A DNA stretch of 64,000 nucleotides from Aurelia coerulea (taxonomy: Eukaryota; Cnidaria; Scyphozoa; Semaeostomeae; Ulmaridae), in NCBI GenBank assembly GCA_039566865.1, contig CM076958.1, positions 3,348,001-3,412,000 of the forward strand, read 5' to 3'. The translations under genes and the position numbers were made by a program. Shown here in pieces: positions 58,968-64,000 of the stretch. The notes under the pieces were generated by a model. It was not told the DNA's origin and searched no databases. It saw only the letters and a program-made list of their open reading frames with translations. Every line of letters begins with the position of its first letter. The stretch's first letter is position 1.

Positions 58968-59921
58968 AAGTGAGTGGGAAAGAAATTTCTGCAACAAGTC
59001 TACGTGATTATTACATAGTACCTGGGCGAAGGGACACCTTTATCGGCAAAGGCATCAAGATGACTTTATTTGGACAATTACCAGATAAGCGATGGCGATG
59101 TTGGATAGAAATAGATGATTTGGTTAAATCTATGAACAGCCTGATTGCAGAATGCGAAGAAAATAATAATGGTGATAGCAAAGAAAACAATGGAGACACA
59201 AGGACTTCCTTGTTTGATCAAAACAAACAAGTTCTTGGAAAAGTCCCAAAACAGGAAGTAATTGACAGAAAATATCCGTTAATTGGATCTGTTCCTTCTA
59301 GTCTGGTTGAAGAACTTGAGAAATTTACAAACTCGAAAAGCGTAAATAAAACTGAAAATGAAACACAGGAAGATAATGATATTGATTTCGTGAACGAAAC
59401 TCCGCCGACATCGCCGACCTGCGAACTAGAAGTCGATAAGGCGAGCGAAGAATTACCGGCGACACCATATTCGTCGCATGGGCGAAGAACAGCTCGTAAA
59501 ACGAATTCCCAATTAAGCTTTGATTCGTTCTTTTTTAATGGCGAAACACCACCGAATGCCGACGAAACGCCATCGAATGCCGGTTTAACTGAAAGAAATA
59601 ACTCGACATCAAGCCAACGAAGCGTGTCGGGTAATTTTGGCACATTTCGCTCGTCGCTATTTTACGAAGATGCAAGGAAAGAGAGTGGAATATTGAAGAA
59701 TAAGAGCCCGAAATTTGATGGTACTGGTAGCCCGTCCCCAAGAAGTGGTTTGCCATTGACGATAAAATTTTCGACACCCATATCGAGGGAGGAATCGCCG
59801 GTGTCATCCGCAAACAGTAGCCCAGTCATGCCTGTGAAATTGCGGGAAGGTGGATTTGTGATCAAGAAGCGACTCAGACAGAAAGGAATTAGTATTATCG
59901 TTGGATCATCAAGTTCTGAAG
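58968..59921 (+). CDS. Gene 2, exon J: large exon with a conserved-looking head and a Ser/Thr/Pro-rich tail
   Basis: A 954-base exon, phase 1 in and out: acceptor TTTCTCTTTGCAG, donor GTTTGT. Encodes 318 residues. Residues 1-65 look folded: SLRDYYIVPGRRDTFIGKGI, FGQLPDKRWRCWIEIDDLVK, with clustered aromatics and basics, then a short helix. The rest is low complexity: Asn/Asp/Glu-rich, then repeated Thr-Pro and Ser-Pro sites (NETPPTSPT, GETPPNADETPSN, GTGSPSPRSG, SREESPVSSANSSP), plausible proline-directed kinase sites. A Val-Lys-Leu-Arg and basic KKRLRQK segment closes the exon. Codon use is more GC-rich than the flanks, supporting real coding sequence. Family not recognised. Confidence 0.85.
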
Positions 59922-59972
59922 GTTTGTGTTGGTTTCACTTCATTCATTTCACTTCGTTTTAAATTCTTTGTA

Positions 59973-60580
59973 CCGGGTGACCCAGAAAAAAGTGACCCAA
60001 TGCAATCTGTTTTAGAAAAAAAGTAAGTGGCCGATTGAAATATTTCAAACGTTGTTCTGTCACTAAAAAACTAGCCTACAGTATGAGTATTTTTCGAAAT
60101 TTTTTTGAACATAGTAAAGTTCCTGAATTAAGGATTTTGATGAAAATGGCAAGCGTGAAATGCTCAAAAAGTCATCAAAAACAGGGGATCGATTTAAAGC
60201 CATTTCAGATCTTCAAAACAATGAAAAGCGTGTTTAATTTTAACTGAAAACATCTTTAAATACCTAGGAACTATGAAATTGCTCTGAAGACTTCCGACTG
60301 GGTAGCCTATTCCCAGGTTGAAATAAAACACGCTCCTCGTTATTTTAAAGAGTTGAAATGGCGGTAAATCGATCCCCTGTTTTTGACGACTTTTAGAGGA
60401 TTTCAGGCATGCCCTTTTCCTCGAAATCCTTAATTTTGGAAATTTACCGGACCGAAAAAAATTGCGAAAAATACTCACATAGGCTAGTCTTTTAGCGACA
60501 GAACACCGTTATTTCAATCGGTCACTTACTTAATTGTCTGTGACAAATTGCGTTGGGTAACTTCTTTTTGGGTCACCCGG
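59973..60580. mobile_element. Mariner-like foldback MITE, type C, complete, 608 bp
   Basis: TA|CCGGGTGACCCAGAAAAAAG and CTTCTTTTTGGGTCACCCGG|TA. Arms of about 270 bp (AACTAGCCTA, GAGTATTTTTCG mirrored). It starts 51 bases after the exon J donor. The two open frames in the arms encode the same peptide in mirror image. Confidence 0.83.
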
Positions 60581-60599
60581 TACAGGCATGGGTGCTGGG

Positions 60600-61079
60600 A
60601 AACGTGGAATTTGTTATGGGATTATATATCGTTGCAAAGAATCAGAACTGTCAGGACTACCTTTGTGTACTTTTTCTGTCTCCATACTCTCCGTTGTCCT
60701 GTTCATTTTGCATTTTCAGTCTGCTACCAGTCGTTGCCGATTTTACATTTCAGACGGCCATGTTTTTAATGTTGTTGTATGTTGTTCTGTAAAGCTCCTT
60801 CAAAGGGGGCGTGCAGCGCAGATCAGTCTCAGTTTCTCGCTCGTTGGCCTCTGACCTGTGCTGCACGCTCCCTTTGAAGGAGCTTGACAGAACAACATAC
60901 AACAACATTAAAAACATGGCCGTCCGAAATATAAAGTCGGAAGCGACTGGCAGCGGACTGAAAATGCAGAATGAACAGGACAACGGAGAATATGGAGACA
61001 GACAAGTACACAAAAGTAGCTAGTCCTGACAGTTCTGATTCTTTGCAACGATATATAATCCCATAACAAATTCCACGTT
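60600..61079. mobile_element. Foldback element, about 480 bp, arms about 230 bp
   Basis: AACGTGGAATTTGTTATGGG at the left equals the complement of the right end; hinge near 60840 between GCTCCTTCAAAGGGGGCGTG and its mirror. It separates unrelated left sequence from the right end of a type B MITE (61080-61190), so the insertion was followed by loss or rearrangement. Confidence 0.78.
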
Positions 61080-61190
61080 CAAGTTAACTATCGAGGAACA
61101 CTTTGAGAGTGATCAGCCATTGATTAAAGCTAAATTCACATCGCTAGAGTCAACCAAATCCGTATACATTTTTTGGGATACCCGGTACAG
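61080..61190. mobile_element. Type B MITE, right end only
   Basis: CAAGTTAACTATCGAGGAAC ... GTATACATTTTTTGGGATAC, CCGG|TA, matching 45595-45700. Confidence 0.75.
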
Positions 61191-61228
61191 TAACAAAAGA
61201 CGAGAAAATGAATTAGAGACGATATATA

Positions 61229-62162
61229 CTGGGTGTCCCATGAAAAGTCGACAGGTTTGGCTGGGCATAGCGATGAAAGTTAGTCTTTGATCAATAGCTA
61301 ATCATTTTATAACCATTCATCGATGGTCAACTTGAACATAGATACCTTGTTTGTTGATATTGGTGCTTTGAGTGTTGAAATATTGATTTTGAAATTTAAA
61401 ATGTGTTGTCACCTCCAATCCAGAGCTTTGGCGTTTTGGACGGCATGTTGTAAAAACTGGACCCTAAGACCCTAGGACCTCTGAGACCCCTAGGATCTTT
61501 AAGTACTAAAAATGAAAAGGACCCTTAACGCCAGAGGGACATCACCACAGACAAACAATAGATCAATGTCATCCAGCAGTCAAACAAGAGGTTGCGTGTT
61601 GTATAAGCTTCCCATCTTTCATCCTACGAACTTTCGTCCCTTCACCCAACGTCAGGATGCCTTTATTCATGCAGAAAGTCGTTAAAATAGCACAATAGGA
61701 GATACTCAAAATAGTTTTTTCATGGTATAAACTCTCTGCATCATTCCTGGCATTGACTTGAAAGAGTGGAAGTACAAGGGATGGAAGAGCGGAAGTCAAC
61801 AATACACAACTTCCTCATTATGACGCTCTGGTGTTAAGGGTCCTTTTCATTTCTAGTACTTAAAGATCCTAGGGGTCTCATGGGTCCCAGGGTCTTAGGG
61901 TCCGGTTTTTACAACATGCCGTTTTGGACTGCTCAAATTCTTGAAGCAGAGCGAATAAATCAACATCTTGATGAAATTTGAACAAAAATTAGGTCATATT
62001 ATATTTTATGTGCTGGAATTCCCCTGTTGCGCAGTTTTTTTTTTTTCTTTAATTTGACTTTTTCATTTCGATGTGCTGCAAGAATTTGCTTAAGCCAAAA
62101 ATAGCCAAAGCCCTGGTTTGGAGGTGACATCAAATTTGAACTTTCAACATGATTATTTCAAC
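61229..62162. mobile_element. Type B-related MITE, right end lost, with a nested Mutator-like MITE
   Basis: TA|CTGGGTGTCCCATGAAAAG at 61229; the body matches type B (ACCTTGTTTGTTGATATTGG, TGCTTTGAG). It is interrupted at 61442-61920 and continues to about 62162, where homology stops without the terminal repeat. Confidence 0.72.
61442..61920 (+). mobile_element. Mutator-like MITE, 479 bp, perfect 9-bp duplication
   Basis: GGCATGTTGTAAAAACTGGA at the left, with its mirrored end GTTTTTACAACATGCC at the right. GTTTTGGAC at 61433-61441 is repeated at 61921-61929. The ends contain a shared CCTAAGACCCTAGGACC block. No coding sequence. Confidence 0.88.
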
Positions 62163-62356
62163 AGTAGTTTAATGACAACTAACCAGTAGAACCTTACTGC
62201 AAATATTGCAAGATTCGCAAAAGGATACCTCTACCTCGTTAAGTGAAACAATTCCATTGTTGCAGTTTCTTAGCAATTGCTAGTCTTCTAATTTCTGTTT
62301 TGTTTTTGTATTGTATGAATGTTATAAGCATCCAGAGGCTCTAATTCGTCAAGAAT

Positions 62357-62838
62357 GGCATGTTGTAAAAACCGGACCCTAAGACCCTAGGACCCTTGAG
62401 ATCCCTGGGACCTTTAAGTACTAGAAATGAAAAGGACCCTTAACACCAGAGTGTCATAATGAGGAAGTTGTGTATCATTGACTCCCCCTCTTCCATCCAA
62501 TGAACTTCCACTCTTTCAAACCAATACCAGAAATGATGCAGAGAGTTTATACCATGAAGAAGTACTATTTTGAGTATCTCCTATTGTGTTATTTTAAAGA
62601 CTTTCTGCATGAATAAAGGAATCCTGACGTTGGTTTGAACGGACGAAAGTTCGTAGGATGAAATATGGGAAGCTCATACAACACGCAGCCTCTTGTTTGA
62701 CAGCTTGATGACATTGATCTATTGTTTGTATGTGGTGATGTCCCTCTGGTGTTAAGGGTCCTTTTCATTTTTAGTACTTTAAGGTCCTAGGGGTCTCAGG
62801 GGTCCTAGGGTCTTAGGGTCCGGTTTTTACAACATGCC
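62357..62838 (-). mobile_element. Mutator-like MITE, second copy, opposite orientation, perfect 9-bp duplication
   Basis: Same ends as 61442-61920. GTCAAGAAT at 62348-62356 is repeated at 62839-62847. The internal sequence (GAAGTTGTGTATCATTGACT ... GGTGATGTCCCTCTGG) is the reverse complement of the first copy, so the pair is inverted 436 bases apart. Confidence 0.88.
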
Positions 62839-62875
62839 GTCAAGAATAGCCTGATGTACTTTCATGTTATGTTTA

Positions 62876-62876
62876 T

Positions 62877-62957
<81 letters not shown>
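62876..62957. repeat. (GAT)n microsatellite, about 80 bp
   Basis: About 27 uninterrupted units. The poly-Met and poly-Ser frames crossing it are artefacts. Confidence 0.93.
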
Positions 62958-63276
62958 CCGAGGTAGGAAGTAATGATCTACTGTTGCGTAATCTGCAATT
63001 ACGCCTCTACACAATCTCATTGATCTCAGGCCTTCCCATATGTTTTGAGAGCTATTGCCGCTGCGAAGGCGATAGACGTTCCTGCTGTCCCTTGGTGCAG
63101 GTGTTGAAGTGTGAAATTGCTTTAATTTCACATCCAACATCGAGCAACTGCTTTTGCAAACGGAACTATCATTCCAAAACTACTTGTTGAATTCAAAATG
63201 CAGCGATTTTTATTTACATCGCTTTTGGATTTTATTATCCAGAAATTTACGGCTGTATTTTGTTTTGATTTGGCAG

Positions 63277-63321
63277 GTGAGAGCAGTGACAATGAAGCAG
63301 ATAAGGAAATGAAAGAGACAA
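63277..63321 (+). CDS. Gene 2, exon K: small acidic exon, gene continues past the window
   Basis: A 45-base exon, phase 1 in and out: acceptor TTTTGATTTGGCAG, donor GTAAGA. With the split codon it reads GESSDNEADKEMKET directly after the SSSSE end of exon J. Acidic, with likely casein-kinase-2-type Ser-x-x-Glu sites. In phase with exon J. No stop, so the 3' end of the gene is beyond 64000. Confidence 0.72.
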
Positions 63322-63677
63322 GTAAGAATATAATTTTGGTGCTTTTATTTTTGCATTCATTTCGAATATTTAAAAATGAAAACTTGCTTACATTGCAATG
63401 GCGTTCGAGACAGGTTTAGATCTGGGACAATCTTAGCCGATCGAACAGGCGTTGTTATGTATACTGACTAGGATTCCGAACTGTAATTGTGGATAGATAT
63501 GGACAGTGTGGTTTCATGTCTGTTTTGCTGGTGTCCCAGATTGTCCTGCGATCACCCAGCTCCGCCAGTTTGGAATTCATTCATGCAGCCTACGTGAATT
63601 TATAATTTTATTTTCATTCTTGTTTTGATTTGCATACTTTTCGAGATTTTTTGATGTGAAAACTTGCTTACAATAAC

Positions 63678-63795
63678 AAGGACAGATTTTGTAACACAAT
63701 AGCACGAGTTGCTTTTGTTGACACCTGAATTCAAAGCGATTAGCGATTGCGGACAAGGAAATCCCCTCAACCAGTAATTCAAGACAAACGAAGCT
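63678..63795. mobile_element. One-arm fragment of the foldback element at 3992
   Basis: ACAGATTTTGTAACACAATA, GCACGAGTTGCTTTTGTTGA, CAAAGCGATTAGCGATTG match the arm of 3992-4590. Confidence 0.75.
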
Positions 63796-64000
63796 ATGGA
63801 GCGTGATTAAGGCCAAAACTAAATCATCAAATAAAACCCACATTTGGAAATTAAATCCGACAAAATGAAATAATAATCTCTTACAAATACTCATTTCGAA
63901 AAAGCAAAATGCATTTCAAAATCGCGAGACAATATTAAATGCAGAAAACAACACGAAATGAAATCGAAATCAAAATAAAAGCATAATCTTAAATGAATTT

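Noticed and set aside
60548..61023. Six overlapping frames of 60-88 codons
   Set aside because: Arms of a foldback element read in mirror image.
62862..63190. Poly-Met and poly-Ser open frames
   Set aside because: Translation of the (GAT)n microsatellite.
1..64000. CRISPR arrays, rRNA, bacterial operons, integrated virus
   Set aside because: Tandem repeats seen lack spacer structure; no rRNA core motifs; no capsid, integrase or envelope-like frames seen.

Overview
This is an AT-rich eukaryotic window dominated by introns and repeats, with no bacterial-style gene packing. The coding signal consists of short exons with clean GT-AG borders and matching phases, all on the + strand, separated by introns of 1 to 12 kb. 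The non-LTR retrotransposon relics, tRNA-derived SINEs and very dense miniature inverted-repeat elements (MITEs) fit an invertebrate animal. My best inference is an anthozoan cnidarian (coral or sea anemone). That rests on general style, not on a species-specific marker.

Genes. (1) Bases 775-2524 hold the last two coding exons of a single-pass membrane protein whose 5' part lies left of the window. It ends at a stop at 2524 with a polyadenylation signal at 2559. (2) From about 7542 to beyond 63321 lies one long gene. It has a likely start exon at 7542-7604, five exons that together look like a pleckstrin-homology (PH) domain (13036-28276), coiled-coil exons (38500, 43455, 53028), a 954-base exon with a conserved-looking head and a Ser/Thr/Pro-rich tail (58968-59921), and a small acidic exon (63277-63321). 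Exon phases agree throughout except between 38572 and 43455, where one exon must be missing from my model. I could not name either protein.

Repeats. 2.6-7.2 kb: a mariner-like MITE carrying two nested insertions, then a foldback element with a perfect 9-bp target duplication. 10.2-12 kb: an 88-bp tandem repeat, an 8-bp-TSD MITE and a retroposon 3' end. 13.7-15.2 kb: MITEs around exon C. 15.7-17 kb: a frameshifted, 5'-truncated reverse transcriptase on the minus strand. 18.5-20.8 kb: foldback MITEs and a tRNA-SINE. 23-24.4 kb: a satellite-like array of about 150-167 bp units. 27.3-31 kb: palindromic MITEs and a 57-bp tandem repeat. 31.9-33.4 kb: a three-level nest of insertions. 36-36.8 kb: an element inside an element. 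38.7-48.6 kb: many copies of one long-TIR family. 45-47.8, 51.5, 56.1, 58.3 and 60 kb: complete mariner-like MITEs with TA duplications. 57.4-58.3 and 61.4-62.8 kb: Mutator-like elements with duplications of about 9 bp. Microsatellites lie at 7.4, 32.5, 50.8, 51.3 and 62.9 kb.

I found no CRISPR array, operon, rRNA, confident tRNA gene or obvious new multi-gene system. The unusual content is the layered transposon record, a candidate 10-base microexon, retroposon tails that grade into microsatellites, and an unidentified PH-domain protein.
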